A stretch of 64,000 nucleotides of DNA from Christensenella sp. UBA7703 (GCA_002482505.1 DLGD01000030.1:84217-148216), one strand, 5' to 3'. Counted from the first letter of the stretch, positions 8,283-17,423 are shown. Program-made: numbers and translations. The notes: generated from the letters alone by a model not told the origin.

Positions 8283-9074
8283 TCAGGTCAGCTTCTGCCG
8301 GATGAGCTCAAACACATTGTGTTCCTGAAAACGGATGAAACGAACGCGCTGATTGGATCGCGTTACGCAAACGCGGTCGTCCGGGTTGATGCGGCTGAGT
8401 TTGATTCCGTCGCCCGCGACAAACCCTTCGCCTTTGACCCGAAAAGTCCAAACGGCACTCGGCGCGCTTACAATCGGGCGGATGTGCAGCGTGTGGGAGC
8501 AAACAGCGGTAACGATGATGCTATCGAGATCCTGCGTTACGACCGGGCCGCCTGCGGAAAGATTATATGCCGTGCTGCCGGTCGGCGTGCTCGCAATGAT
8601 TCCGTCTGAAAACACAGAACCGACGGATTGCCCGTCACATGCCATCTCGATTTGAATCGTACCGGAAAACGACTGTTTCGCGATTAAAATATCGTTGAGG
8701 CAGCTGGCAAACGGTGCATCGTTGATGCTGCAAAGCAGCATCATGCGTTCTTCCACGCGATAGTCCCCGCACTGAATCTTTTGAATCGCGCCGGAAAACT
8801 CATCAAGGGCAATTTCACTTAAAAAACCGATTCGCCCGAGGTTGACGCCAAGCAGCGGGATGTTCCCCTTCGCCGCCTCAAAAGCAAAGCGAAGCAGCGT
8901 CCCGTCTCCGCCGATGACCACTAGAAGTTGTGGCGCAGGCTGCTCCAGCCGGAGGGCTTCGACGCTGTCAAGCGCGACCACCTCTTCGCCCAATGCAGTT
9001 GCCTGCTCCATCAATCGGACACGGAATTCGGCGATGCCATCCTTTTCGAGATTCCCAGCAAAGCCGATTTTCAT
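8283..9074 (-). CDS. nadK: NAD kinase
   Basis: A 263-residue enzyme that phosphorylates NAD to NADP. The diagnostic GGDGT motif is at residues 55-59 (VVIGGDGTLLRF), followed by NLGRIGFLSEI, the NDI loop (CLNDILIAK) and GSTAYNLSAGGP. The length is that of the short Gram-positive NadK. It is located between tlyA and argR on the minus strand, part of the dxs-to-spo0A housekeeping block. Confidence 0.96.
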   Translation of the reverse strand: MKIGFAGNLEKDGIAEFRVRLMEQATALGEEVVALDSVEALRLEQPAPQLLVVIGGDGTLLRFAFEAAKGNIPLLGVNLGRIGFLSEIALDEFSGAIQKIQCGDYRVEERMMLLCSINDAPFASCLNDILIAKQSFSGTIQIEMACDGQSVGSVFSDGIIASTPTGSTAYNLSAGGPVVTQDLDSIIVTAVCSHTLHIRPIVSAPSAVWTFRVKGEGFVAGDGIKLSRINPDDRVCVTRSNQRVRFIRFQEHNVFELIRQKLT

Positions 9075-9158
9075 CGTTTTCGCTCCAAAAAAGATAATAT
9101 GCCCATATTATACAGCCTCATTTATAATAATACAAGAGAAAATGTGAATATGTATGCT

Positions 9159-9971
9159 TTATATACACGAGTCGTGCGCATCCTCAACGACCGAAACGGC
9201 TGTGTTATGGTCGATTTTTGTTGCGGCGTGATCAATTTGTATGCATTTTTCTAAGAATATAAGAAATTCGATATTTCCCTTCGGCCCGCGAATGGGTGAA
9301 TATGACAGCCCGCTTACGCAAAATCCCGCATCCTGCGCAACGCCGAGAATCCGGTCGATCACCTCGATATGCGTCGATGATTCCGAAACCACGCCGTGCT
9401 TGCCAACTTTGTTTTTGCCCGCCTCAAACTGCGGTTTGATGAGCGCAACAACCTGTCCGCCGTCCTTCAAACATTGAAACAGCGGCGGCAATATTTTATC
9501 GAGCGAGATGAACGAAACGTCGATAGAGGCAAAGTCCAGCCCGCCATCGAACCATGCGGGTTCCATAAAACGGGCATTCGTGCGCTCCAGCACAGCAACA
9601 CGTTCGTCACTTCTGAGTTTCCAGTCAAGCTGGCCATATCCCACATCGATTGCGTACACTTTCTTTGCGCCGTTTTGGAGCATGCAATCCGTAAACCCGC
9701 CCGTGGAAGCGCCGATGTCCGCGCAGGTTTTGCCTTCCAGCGTGATCGGGAACGTCTGCATCGCCTTTTGCAGCTTATATCCGCCGCGGCTGACAAACGG
9801 GCAGGTATCCCCGCGCACGATGATCTGCGCGTCTTCGGTAACAAACTGCCCCGCTTTCTCCGCTTTGACTTCGCCAAGATAGACCTGTCCTGCAAGCACG
9901 AGCGCATGCGCCTCCTCGCGGCTTTTGGCAAGCCCGCGTTCAAACAGCGCGACATCCAGGCGCGTCTTCAT
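9159..9971 (-). CDS. tlyA: TlyA-family rRNA 2'-O-methyltransferase (S4 + FtsJ-like)
   Basis: A 270-residue protein. The N-terminal S4 RNA-binding domain (MKTRLDVALFERGLAKS, residues 1-60) precedes an FtsJ-like SAM methyltransferase with CADIGASTGGFTDCML and AIDVGYGQL (SAM binding) and LIKPQFEAGK. TlyA homologues methylate rRNA. The ATG at 9971 overlaps the dxs stop by 4 nt (ATGA), showing coupling; a longer upstream extension of this frame is only a dxs shadow. The last roughly 25 residues after IEFLIFLEK (rich in D, H, I) look like an extension beyond the usual family end. Confidence 0.93.
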   Translation of the reverse strand: MKTRLDVALFERGLAKSREEAHALVLAGQVYLGEVKAEKAGQFVTEDAQIIVRGDTCPFVSRGGYKLQKAMQTFPITLEGKTCADIGASTGGFTDCMLQNGAKKVYAIDVGYGQLDWKLRSDERVAVLERTNARFMEPAWFDGGLDFASIDVSFISLDKILPPLFQCLKDGGQVVALIKPQFEAGKNKVGKHGVVSESSTHIEVIDRILGVAQDAGFCVSGLSYSPIRGPKGNIEFLIFLEKCIQIDHAATKIDHNTAVSVVEDAHDSCI

Positions 9972-11794
9972 GCCAGTTCCTCCGTCAAGTATTGTTCCAA
10001 CGCTTCCGCGGTCAACCCGCAAAATTGCCGCTGATGCGCCACGCTGGCTTGTGAAACCGGTTCGTTTGGCACGCACATGTGCACGACGGAAATCGGCGAA
10101 AGCGCCGCATTGACGTGAAGGCCGAGGCAGTCTACCCCCTCTTCCATCACAACCACACGTTTCGCCGTCTGCTTGATTCGTTCCAGCATCGCCAGATCCA
10201 GCGGCTGAATCGTCCGCGCGTTGACCAGTCCCACGCCGAGTTTTCGGCAAACGGGAATTGCGAGGGCGACCATCGCGCCTGTCGCGATTACGGTTCGTTC
10301 CGTAATCGGCAGCATCTCTTCCCAAACGCCTCTTTCGACCGGCTGCTCGGAGACCGCCTGCATCAGGCTCCCGCGCGGATAGCGCACCGCAGCGGGTTCC
10401 CCGCGTGAAATCGCGAGTTCGAGCATATGCACAAGCTCCTGTTGCGTTGCGGGAGAGTAGATCGTCAGATTCGGCATAGTCGATAGAAACGCCATGTCGT
10501 AGACGCCCTGGTGTGTTTCCCCGTCGTCGCCGACGAGCCCCGCGCGGTCAATCGCCAATACAACAGGAAGTTTTTGCAGGCAGATGTCGTGCAAAATTTG
10601 ATCATAGCCGCGCTGCAAGAATGTGGAATAGATCGCGACAACGGGTTTTAGCCCGCCCGCCGCCATACCCGCCGCCATCGTCAGCGCGTGCTCTTCGGCA
10701 ATGCCGACGTCAAAGAAGCGGTCGCAGAAGCGCCCGGCGAACTCCGTCAGGCCTGTCCCGATCGGCATCGCGGCAGAAACCGCGACGATGAGCGGATCTT
10801 TTTGCGCAAGCGCAATCATCGCGTCGCCAAACACGCTGGAGTTACTCTTTTTCAGCGCGGCCTCAATGTCTCCGGTGTCGATGGAAAACGGGGCGACGCC
10901 GTGAAATTTCTCCGGATTGCGTTCGGAGAACGCATAGCCTTTTCCCTTTTGCGTTACGCAGTGGACAATCACCGGCACATGAAGTTCTTTTGCCCTGCGG
11001 AACATCCGCGTAAGCTCTTCGATATTGTGCCCGTCGATGGGGCCAAGATAGAGAAAGCCCATGTCCTCAAACAAGCGCTTCGGCATGAGGAAACTCTTGA
11101 TTCGGTTTTTAAAGTTTTCCATATGCCGCGATAGCCAGCGGCCAAGCAACCCGGTATCGAGCGAGCGCACAATCCTGCGCTTGAAGCGCACATACCATTC
11201 ACTCGAGCGCATATTGACCAGCATGCGATGCAGCGCGCCAACATTGGGCGAAATCGACATCTCGTTATCGTTGAGGATCACGATCAACGGCACATCCGCC
11301 CCGCCCGCATCGTTCAGCCCTTCAAACGCCATTCCACCTGTCAGCGCACCGTCGCCAACCAGCGCGATGGCGATGCCGTCCTCACCGCGGAGCTTCTTTG
11401 CACGTGCCAGACCAAGCGCCGCGGAAATTGCCGTCGACGCATGCCCGGTATTGAAATGATCGTGAACGCTTTCTTCCCTTTTGGGGAAGCCGGAAAGGCC
11501 GTCTTCCTGCCGGAGTGTGCAAAACGCCTCCCTGCGCCCGGTGATGATCTTATGCGCATAGGCCTGATGCCCGACATCGAATACAATCTTATCCGTGGGG
11601 CTGTTAAACGCGCGATGCATAGCGATTGTCACCTCGACAACGCCGAGGCTGGAGGCAAGATGCCCGCCGCAGCGCGCGATGTTTTCAATCATATACTGGC
11701 GCATCTGCGCCGCGAGAACGGGCAGTTCGCCTGATTTCAGTTTTTTAAAGTCCTCAAGTGAGTTGACTTTATCCAGTACCGGGTAACGATCCAT
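9968..11794 (-). CDS. dxs: 1-deoxy-D-xylulose-5-phosphate synthase
   Basis: A 608-residue thiamine-diphosphate enzyme condensing pyruvate and glyceraldehyde-3-phosphate, the first step of the MEP isoprenoid pathway. The TPP-binding GDGALTGGMAFEGLNDAG is present, preceded by FDVGHQAYAHKIITGR and the glycine-rich GFPKREES. The pyrimidine domain has DVGIAEEHALTMAAGMA. The length is right for a full enzyme. It directly follows ispA and overlaps tlyA, so supply of isopentenyl units and their polymerisation are co-transcribed. Confidence 0.97.
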   Translation of the reverse strand: MDRYPVLDKVNSLEDFKKLKSGELPVLAAQMRQYMIENIARCGGHLASSLGVVEVTIAMHRAFNSPTDKIVFDVGHQAYAHKIITGRREAFCTLRQEDGLSGFPKREESVHDHFNTGHASTAISAALGLARAKKLRGEDGIAIALVGDGALTGGMAFEGLNDAGGADVPLIVILNDNEMSISPNVGALHRMLVNMRSSEWYVRFKRRIVRSLDTGLLGRWLSRHMENFKNRIKSFLMPKRLFEDMGFLYLGPIDGHNIEELTRMFRRAKELHVPVIVHCVTQKGKGYAFSERNPEKFHGVAPFSIDTGDIEAALKKSNSSVFGDAMIALAQKDPLIVAVSAAMPIGTGLTEFAGRFCDRFFDVGIAEEHALTMAAGMAAGGLKPVVAIYSTFLQRGYDQILHDICLQKLPVVLAIDRAGLVGDDGETHQGVYDMAFLSTMPNLTIYSPATQQELVHMLELAISRGEPAAVRYPRGSLMQAVSEQPVERGVWEEMLPITERTVIATGAMVALAIPVCRKLGVGLVNARTIQPLDLAMLERIKQTAKRVVVMEEGVDCLGLHVNAALSPISVVHMCVPNEPVSQASVAHQRQFCGLTAEALEQYLTEELA

Positions 11795-11844
11795 CGTCTA
11801 TCTTATCTTTCTGCTTATCATTACTGTTGCGATCAAAGCGCTTT

Positions 11845-12687
11845 TCAGGATTTGCGCGTCAACGTGTAGTTGATCAGTTCTGTGAAAAACGCCGCGTCTC
11901 CGCCCACCGACAAAACCGCCTCGCGCGCTTCATGCGCATAGGTTTTTGCATATTCTTTTGCGCGCTCCAGCCCGTAGACCGTTGCAAACGTTGTCTTTCC
12001 TTCTTGAACGTCTTTGCCAACCGTCTTGCCAAGGGCGCTTGCTTCGCCTTCACAGTCGAGTATGTCGTCCGTAATCTGAAACAGCATGCCGTATGCGTTC
12101 GCAAAGCGAACGAGGGCTTCGCGTTGCTGAGCGCTTGCACCCGCGCATGCCGCACCGGCGGACACCGCCGCGCGAAAGAGCGCGCCCGTCTTATAATCCT
12201 GCAGCTGGCGCAGCAGCGATTCATCGCCGCCGCTGTTGACATCCAAACTCTGCCCCATCACCATCTCAAAGGCACCCTTCGCGATTGCGGAGAGCGCATC
12301 CGAATCCGGGCAGAGCGAGAGCGCATAAAACGCGAGGGAAAGAAGACCGTCTCCCGCGAGAATCGCGTTCGCTTCACCAAACGCTTTGTGGTTGCTGGGC
12401 TTGCCTCTGCGCATGTCGTCGTTATCCATCGCGGGCAAATCATCGTGAATCAGCGAATAGGTGTGGATCATCTCCAGCGCGCCGGCGGCATAGACCGCGT
12501 CCTGCGCGTCACCGCCGCAGAGTTCGCAGGCCGCCATGCAGAGCGCGGGGCGGATTCTCTTGCCGCCGGAGAACACACTATATGCCATGCTCTCCTGCAA
12601 AATCGGCGCGCGCTCCCCAGTACTCAACAGTTCGGCGAGCTTCGCTTCCGTCCATTCGGAATACTGCGTCAAGCGTTCACTCAGCAT
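11845..12687 (-). CDS. ispA: Polyprenyl (farnesyl/geranyl) diphosphate synthase
   Basis: A 280-residue prenyl elongase that builds short-chain prenyl diphosphates from IPP and DMAPP. The first aspartate-rich motif is in YSLIHDDLPAMDND and the second in ITDDILDCEG; GGKRIRPAL is the IPP-binding region. The ATG at 12687 lies inside the end of xseB (11-nt overlap) with an AGG upstream. An upstream in-frame start at 12756 would make a long overlap and lacks support. Chain length cannot be decided by eye, but the size fits an FPP synthase. Confidence 0.94.
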   Translation of the reverse strand: MLSERLTQYSEWTEAKLAELLSTGERAPILQESMAYSVFSGGKRIRPALCMAACELCGGDAQDAVYAAGALEMIHTYSLIHDDLPAMDNDDMRRGKPSNHKAFGEANAILAGDGLLSLAFYALSLCPDSDALSAIAKGAFEMVMGQSLDVNSGGDESLLRQLQDYKTGALFRAAVSAGAACAGASAQQREALVRFANAYGMLFQITDDILDCEGEASALGKTVGKDVQEGKTTFATVYGLERAKEYAKTYAHEAREAVLSVGGDAAFFTELINYTLTRKS

Positions 12688-12889
12688 CGCTCTTTGCCTC
12701 CGCTGCGTCACCAAGTCGCGTGATGATCGCCTCATATGAATCCAGCTGACGTTCACAGGTTTTCACAAGCGTCATGCCTTCCTCGTATAGACGGATCATC
12801 TCGTCCAGCGAGCCTTCCGCGCTCTCCAGTTTGCCGACGATATCCGAAAGCTTCTGCATGGCTTCTTCAAACCGTACCGATTGCTCCAT
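12677..12889 (-). CDS. xseB: Exodeoxyribonuclease VII small subunit
   Basis: A 70-residue helical subunit that packs several copies around XseA to make the single-strand-specific exonuclease VII. The family signature is clear: FEEAMQKLSDIVGKLESAE, SLDEMIRLYEEGM and then LVKTCERQLDSYE. It overlaps the 3' end of xseA by 23 nt and the 5' end of ispA by 11 nt, implying tight translational coupling. Confidence 0.95.
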   Translation of the reverse strand: MEQSVRFEEAMQKLSDIVGKLESAEGSLDEMIRLYEEGMTLVKTCERQLDSYEAIITRLGDAAEAKSDAE

Positions 12890-14147
12890 CTTGCCCTCCC
12901 GTTGGTCCGTTGCCGTCCGTTGGTTCTGTTACATCCGTTCTCGTGATTGTTTCAATTTTCGCTTCTGCTGCGCCGTCGTGCATGCGGATGTTGACCGCGT
13001 CGCCCGCTTGCAGGTCGGCTACGCCGCCAAGCGCGCGCCCGTCCATGCCGGTTAAGATTGCATAACCACGCTCCAGCACGGCGGAAGGATCGAGTGCGGC
13101 CAGTTGTGCGCGAATGCGCATCAGTTCTGTCCTTGCTGTGTGGATCTGCTCCCGTGCGCCGCGAAGCGCGCGCTCACGGATGCCGTCCAGCGACTGCCGC
13201 TCGCTCATGAGCCTGTTTTCCAGCAATCGGAACGCCTTTGCGGAGGCAAATAGTCTTACGTTTGCGCGCATACGCTCCAGTCTCGCGTTCAGCGCCCGGC
13301 GCATGCGTTCGCTTTGTAAACGAACCGCTTCATAGCAGGCATCCATCTCCGGCACGCAGAGCTCCGCTGCGGCGGAAGGTGTCGGCGCGCGCAGATCGGC
13401 CACAAAATCCGCGATAGTAAAGTCCGTTTCGTGCCCAACCGCGCTGATGACGGGAATCGTGCTCTTGTAGATCGCCTCCGCAACAACGGGTTCATTGAAC
13501 GCCCAGAGGTCTTCCATACTCCCGCCACCCCGGCCGATGATGAGCACATCCGCAGCGTTTCTGCGGTCCATTTCGTCAATCGCTTTTGCAATCTCCTCCG
13601 CCGCGCCCGCGCCCTGAACCCGGACACTGGCGAGCACAATCGGCATCCGCGGAAATCTACGTTGAATGATGTTGAAGATATCCTGCACGGCGGCGCCCGT
13701 TCCGCTGGTGATTACGCCGACTCGGCGGGGTAAAAACGGTATTGGGCGCTTGTGCGCCTCGTCAAACCATCCGCGCTCTTCCATCTCCCGCTTCATCGCA
13801 AGAAAGCGCAGATACAGTTCGCCTTCGCCGCTCTTTTTGAGATAGTTGGCGTAAAGTTGAAACGAGCCGTCTTTTTCATAGAGCGAGGCTCTGCCGTAGA
13901 GCAAAACCTGCATGCCGTCCTGCGGCTGAAAGGTGAGCCGCATCGCCTGCTGGCGAAACATCACGCAGCGCACAAGCGCGTTTTCATCCTTGAGTGAAAA
14001 ATACAGGTGCCCGGAGGAATGCCGCTTGAACCCGCTGATCTCGCCGCTGACGCGAAGGTCCGCCAGATTTGGATCGCCGGAGAGCACCAAAGAGACATAT
14101 TCGTTGAGTTCGCTCACGCGAAACACAGGCGTTAATGCCTGCTCCAT
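12867..14147 (-). CDS. xseA: Exodeoxyribonuclease VII large subunit
   Basis: A 426-residue catalytic subunit. An N-terminal OB-fold (FRVSELNEYVSLVLSGDP, VSGEISGFKRHSSGHLYFSLKDE) is followed by the catalytic domain with VITSGTGAAVQDI, GRGGGSMEDLWAFN and VGHETDFTIADFVADLRAPTP, then a long coiled coil and a C-terminal VLERGYAILT segment. The ATG at 14147 has GGAGGTGA five nt upstream, so the nearby GTG at 14156 is not the start. It sits between the TsaD-like gene and xseB. Confidence 0.96.
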   Translation of the reverse strand: MEQALTPVFRVSELNEYVSLVLSGDPNLADLRVSGEISGFKRHSSGHLYFSLKDENALVRCVMFRQQAMRLTFQPQDGMQVLLYGRASLYEKDGSFQLYANYLKKSGEGELYLRFLAMKREMEERGWFDEAHKRPIPFLPRRVGVITSGTGAAVQDIFNIIQRRFPRMPIVLASVRVQGAGAAEEIAKAIDEMDRRNAADVLIIGRGGGSMEDLWAFNEPVVAEAIYKSTIPVISAVGHETDFTIADFVADLRAPTPSAAAELCVPEMDACYEAVRLQSERMRRALNARLERMRANVRLFASAKAFRLLENRLMSERQSLDGIRERALRGAREQIHTARTELMRIRAQLAALDPSAVLERGYAILTGMDGRALGGVADLQAGDAVNIRMHDGAAEAKIETITRTDVTEPTDGNGPTGGQDGAIGTV

Positions 14148-14183
14148 GCCTCTCACCTCCCGTCGATCACCCGCGCCACACGT

Positions 14184-15137
14184 TCAGCGCGGAGAATGCT
14201 CAAATCTATCTCGCGCTAGCAGTGCTGTTCCGACGGCATTGTCCGAAGAAAGCCCGCTTTGCGCATAAAAAAGTTTGTGTTTGAGTCGCTGTTGCAGCAG
14301 TTCGCGCAACAGCAGACTACCCGATACCCCGCCGGAGAGAATCGCTGTTTTGCAGCCCGTCTCAGCAAAGGCATTGGTCAGGAGCTTACCAAATGTGCGC
14401 GCCATGCAGTCATACACAGCATACGCAACCGAGCTTTCTTCCGCACCGCCTTCAATGAGGCGCTGGCACTGCGTCTCCTGCCCGGAAAACGAGCAGTTGA
14501 GCCCCTTCACGCTGGAAGGGAGCTTGATCGAATGATCGCCGGCTGTTCTCGCCAGCGCTTCCAGCGAAATCCCGCTCGGAAACGGCAGCCCGAGTCGAAC
14601 GCCGACGCGGTCCACAAACTGCCCTGCGTGGAGGTCATCACAACCACCGATGCGGTCGATCTCACCGATCAGGCCATCTTCCCGCCGCACGAGCAGCAGG
14701 TCCGTCGTGCCGCCGGAAAGATGCACCGCCAGAAACGGAGATTCGCTCACAAATGTTTCCTGCCCCAGCAGCGCGGCGCGGACATGCCCCGCCTGATGCG
14801 TGGTTTCGTAGAGCGGCACACCGAGGGACGACGCAATCGCAACCGCGGCAAGCTTGCCCGCGAGAAACACGGGCATATACGATTCTTCCGCTGCGGTCGG
14901 CTTGCTGCTGACGGCGACGGCGCGAATCGCTCCGCGATCAACCTCCTGCAGCATGGGCTCAATCAGCTTCGGCAGATTGCGCACATGCTGAAAAATCGCG
15001 TCGCTCTGGCGCAGCCCGCGCTCGCCCAACGGCACAGAAAGCATCGTTCTCCGCTCGAAAACGATGCCTTCGGTTGAAACACAGGAGACCGACGTCGTAT
15101 AGTTGCTGGTATCGACGCCGAGAAACAGAGTTTTCAC
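14184..15137 (-). CDS. Kae1/TsaD-like ASKHA-family protein (paralogue)
   Basis: A 317-residue protein of the O-sialoglycoprotein endopeptidase/TsaD superfamily: FLGVDTSNYTTSV at the N-terminus (phosphate-1 loop), then SSKPTAAEESYMPVF, HLSGGTTDLLL, and near the end AILSGGVSGSLLL and GLSSDNAVGTALL. The metal-binding HxxxH is kept as HQAGH, and an Asp is kept in SSDNA. True TsaD makes N6-threonylcarbamoyl-adenosine in tRNA with TsaB and TsaE. In Clostridia a second, divergent copy like this often sits between nusB and xseA, and its role is not established. It overlaps the nusB stop by 4 nt. Which copy is TsaD cannot be told from this window. Confidence 0.85.
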   Translation of the reverse strand: MKTLFLGVDTSNYTTSVSCVSTEGIVFERRTMLSVPLGERGLRQSDAIFQHVRNLPKLIEPMLQEVDRGAIRAVAVSSKPTAAEESYMPVFLAGKLAAVAIASSLGVPLYETTHQAGHVRAALLGQETFVSESPFLAVHLSGGTTDLLLVRREDGLIGEIDRIGGCDDLHAGQFVDRVGVRLGLPFPSGISLEALARTAGDHSIKLPSSVKGLNCSFSGQETQCQRLIEGGAEESSVAYAVYDCMARTFGKLLTNAFAETGCKTAILSGGVSGSLLLRELLQQRLKHKLFYAQSGLSSDNAVGTALLARDRFEHSPR

Positions 15138-15547
15138 GGGGAGACAAGCTCCTTGGCTACGCTGCCCAATATGCCGTTGACGAACGCATAGGAGCGCTCC
15201 CCGCCGTAGCGCTTTGCAAGCTCAACCGCCTCGTTGATGGCGGCGCCGGTAGGCACGTCTTCCTTGCGATAGCGCATCTCATAGATCGCCAGACGCAAAA
15301 TACTCAAATCCACACGCGCGATGCGGTCGATCATCCAGTCCTTCGAAAAGCGGCTGATGAACTCATCCAGCTCTTCTGCATGCGATTGTACGCCTTCGAG
15401 CATCTGGCTGACGTAGAGAAGGTCCTCCCCGTCCAAGGTACCGATGAGTTCGGCTTTTTCCAGGACGTGCTCCGGGGTGTCCTCTCCGCCCAACAGATTG
15501 GAAAAGTGCATCATCATTGCGACTTCGCGCGCGGTGGTTCTGCTCAT
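15134..15547 (-). CDS. nusB: Transcription antitermination factor NusB
   Basis: A 137-residue all-helical protein that binds boxA RNA with NusE (S10) to promote antitermination in rRNA operons. The fold signature is visible: SRTTAREVAMMMHFSNLLG at the N-terminus, the core DWMIDRIARVDLSILRLAIYEM, and the C-terminal INEAVELAKRYGGERSYAFVNGIL. It lies downstream of the Asp23/AmaP/DUF2273 genes, a common clostridial arrangement. Confidence 0.96.
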   Translation of the reverse strand: MSRTTAREVAMMMHFSNLLGGEDTPEHVLEKAELIGTLDGEDLLYVSQMLEGVQSHAEELDEFISRFSKDWMIDRIARVDLSILRLAIYEMRYRKEDVPTGAAINEAVELAKRYGGERSYAFVNGILGSVAKELVSP

Positions 15548-15626
15548 GCTTGATCGAATTCCAGTCTATAAATTAGTTTTGCCTTTTGAGAAAATTCTAA
15601 CACGATACACGAACTTGCGAAAGTGC

Positions 15627-15845
15627 TTACTTCTTCGCAAACAGCTTGTGGAAGAACTCTTTGATTCCCTCCGGTCCGCTCTGATCGAGCAGATAACCAA
15701 GCAGGAAGCAAACCGCGAGGATGACGATCAGAAGAATCGTGCGCCAGAATCCGATGGTGAAGAATAAAATCGTCAACAGCAGTCCGATCAGCACGAACAA
15801 CACGGTGAATTTATGGGTTTTGATAAACTCCAGAAACGTGTTCAT
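15627..15845 (-). CDS. DUF2273 small membrane protein
   Basis: A 72-residue protein with two closely spaced hydrophobic segments (VLFVLIGLLLTILFFTIGF and TILLIVILAVCFLLGYLLD) and a short basic C-terminal tail. DUF2273 proteins accompany Asp23 and AmaP in Firmicutes and belong to the same membrane-associated envelope-stress module. The ATG at 15845 has GAGGCGA upstream; an upstream in-frame start at 15926 would overlap amaP heavily and is rejected. The function beyond co-occurrence with Asp23 is unknown. Confidence 0.88.
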   Translation of the reverse strand: MNTFLEFIKTHKFTVLFVLIGLLLTILFFTIGFWRTILLIVILAVCFLLGYLLDQSGPEGIKEFFHKLFAKK

Positions 15846-15855
15846 CGCTCTCGCC

Positions 15856-16428
15856 TCATTCCGCGCGGGAGACAGCGCTCGTCGTCGCGACTGGCGCCGC
15901 GCTTTCAACCAACACGCCGATTTCATTTACATGGATGCCGGTCAGCGTCTCCACGTTTTCCTTGAGCGACTTTTGCAGTTCGCTTGAAAGCGTGACTACG
16001 TCGGTATCCGGCAGCACGCAGAGACGAATGCCGATGGTAACGCCGGTCTCGGTCGATTGCAGCGTGGTGTGGACATCCTTCACGCGCGGAATCGCGCGGC
16101 AGTGTTTCTGTACCATACTGTCGATGGCTTCCAGCGCAATATAGGTGCCGCCGAGCTCCGTCTGTTTCATCAGCGCGGAAGCCGGACGGACATCCGCTTT
16201 TTTCCCTCTGCCCGCAAAGAGCAGCTTGATGCAGATCAACAGCAGCAGCAACCCGCAACCCGCCAGGATCAGCGCGTTTTCGCGGAACATGTAGAAAAGG
16301 CCCACAAAATTATCGACCATCTCTTGCGAAATGATGTTTGCCGCAATGCCAAACAACACAAACGACACAAGGATTGCCGCAATCAGCAGAATGCCCAAGA
16401 GTAACCGATCGAAAAACTTGAGTTTCAT
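15856..16428 (-). CDS. amaP: Alkaline shock response membrane anchor protein AmaP
   Basis: A 190-residue protein. Two N-terminal transmembrane helices (LLLGILLIAAILVSFVLFGI and LILAGCGLLLLLICIKLLF) form a hairpin, followed by a cytoplasmic Asp23-like domain with VKDVHTTLQSTETGVTIGI and VETLTGIHVNEIGVLVES. In Staphylococcus aureus AmaP tethers Asp23 to the membrane. Here it lies directly between asp23 and DUF2273, consistent with that role. Confidence 0.92.
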   Translation of the reverse strand: MKLKFFDRLLLGILLIAAILVSFVLFGIAANIISQEMVDNFVGLFYMFRENALILAGCGLLLLLICIKLLFAGRGKKADVRPASALMKQTELGGTYIALEAIDSMVQKHCRAIPRVKDVHTTLQSTETGVTIGIRLCVLPDTDVVTLSSELQKSLKENVETLTGIHVNEIGVLVESAAPVATTSAVSRAE

Positions 16429-16573
16429 ATCCTAAAAACTCCTTTTCGTTTGCCATCGGCAAAAGCCACGGCGAAATAGACGGTATCTGTTGTTTGCGCA
16501 GAGCACCTGCGCACTCCGTAAAACGGGCGGAACCATATCCGCCCGTCCACGGGTTTGTTTCCTGTTCGAATGC

Positions 16574-17074
16574 TTACTTTACGCGCGGCGGTTCGGGTTC
16601 AACGATCTCCGCCGTCACGGGTTGTGCTTCCTTTTCCTTCGCTTTTTCTTTTTGTTTGGGCGCGCGCGAGTTGCCCTCGCCCGCCTCGAATACGACGCTC
16701 TGCACAAACACGTTGATTTCAACAACGCGAAGGCCGGTCATGTTTTCGATCGCGCTCTTCACAGCCGCCTGGATCTTTTCGCAGACTTCTTTGATCTTGT
16801 ATCCGAAACGAATGCTGACGGAAATATCGACCGCAGCTTCTTCCGTGCCGACCTCGACCTTTACACCCTTGGTCAAATTTTTTTTGCCGAGCATCTCGGT
16901 GATGCCCTCAACCATGCCTCCGGTCAAGGAAGCAACGCCATCCACATCGGTAACCGCAAGGGATGCGATGGTAGCGACGACTTCGTCTGCAAAAATGATG
17001 CGTCCACCCTCTGCTTCAACCTTGGAAACCTCGGTTTTGGAAACTTCGGTGCTGACCTTTTTTTCTTCAGACAT
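16574..17074 (-). CDS. asp23: Asp23/Gls24 family envelope stress protein
   Basis: A 166-residue cytoplasmic protein. The Asp23 domain has IIFADEVVATIASLAVTDVDGV, SLTGGMVEGITEMLGKKN, VDISVSIRFGYKI and the closing VVEINVFVQSVVF, followed by a charged lysine/glutamate-rich tail. Asp23 proteins form membrane-associated assemblies through AmaP and are linked to cell-wall homeostasis. The ATG at 17074 follows GGAGGTG five nt upstream; an in-frame TTG further up (17101) is less likely. It is the first gene of the long minus-strand block. Confidence 0.93.
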   Translation of the reverse strand: MSEEKKVSTEVSKTEVSKVEAEGGRIIFADEVVATIASLAVTDVDGVASLTGGMVEGITEMLGKKNLTKGVKVEVGTEEAAVDISVSIRFGYKIKEVCEKIQAAVKSAIENMTGLRVVEINVFVQSVVFEAGEGNSRAPKQKEKAKEKEAQPVTAEIVEPEPPRVK

Positions 17075-17103
17075 AAGTACACCTCCATTCTTTGTTACCA
17101 AAA

Positions 17104-17132
17104 ATTATATCGCATGCAGCAGGTTCTGTAAA
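17104..17132 (-). promoter_or_regulatory. Promoter of the asp23 operon
   Basis: Minus strand: -35 TTTACA (17127-17132), 17-bp spacer, -10 TATAAT (17104-17109), placing the start about 25 nt upstream of the asp23 ATG. Confidence 0.7.
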
Positions 17133-17405
17133 TATGCAAAGCTCCCGCCTTGTTACCCGCGCGTGAACCCTTTGCGTCGGATTGATGGCAATTGCGCTTT
17201 TTTGCTTGCTTTTTGCGAATCATCGTTGCCCAAAGCCGCGGAGCAACCGCGCATAGGAGCGCAGGCCATCCAAGCTGGCCTCAGCAAGTATACGCAGGAA
17301 TGTGTATAAAAGCAACCTTTTTCATCCATGTTTCCGAAAAAACAATCTCGTGCCTCCCTTCGCTCGGTTGTGAAATTACATTGTGCTCTTGATACGATTG
17401 TGCGA
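17133..17405. other. Intergenic stretch with no supported gene
   Basis: It lies between the diverging asp23 and GntR transcripts. It contains short GC-rich inverted repeats (for example GCGG/CCGC and GGCC/GGCC around 17237-17270) but no credible coding frame; the longest frame here has no family resemblance or ribosome binding site. Confidence 0.5.
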
Positions 17406-17423
17406 TTGTATGTCTGTATACAA
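17406..17423. promoter_or_regulatory. Candidate GntR/FadR-type operator
   Basis: Perfect inverted repeat TTGTAT-N6-ATACAA, 114 nt upstream of the GntR start codon. Operators of FCD-type GntR regulators commonly contain TTGTATACAA-like dyads, so this may be an autoregulatory site. Confidence 0.45.

Noticed and set aside
9972..10325. N-terminal extension of the tlyA frame
   Set aside because: It lies wholly within dxs in another frame; the S4 domain begins at the ATG at 9971, which overlaps the dxs stop.
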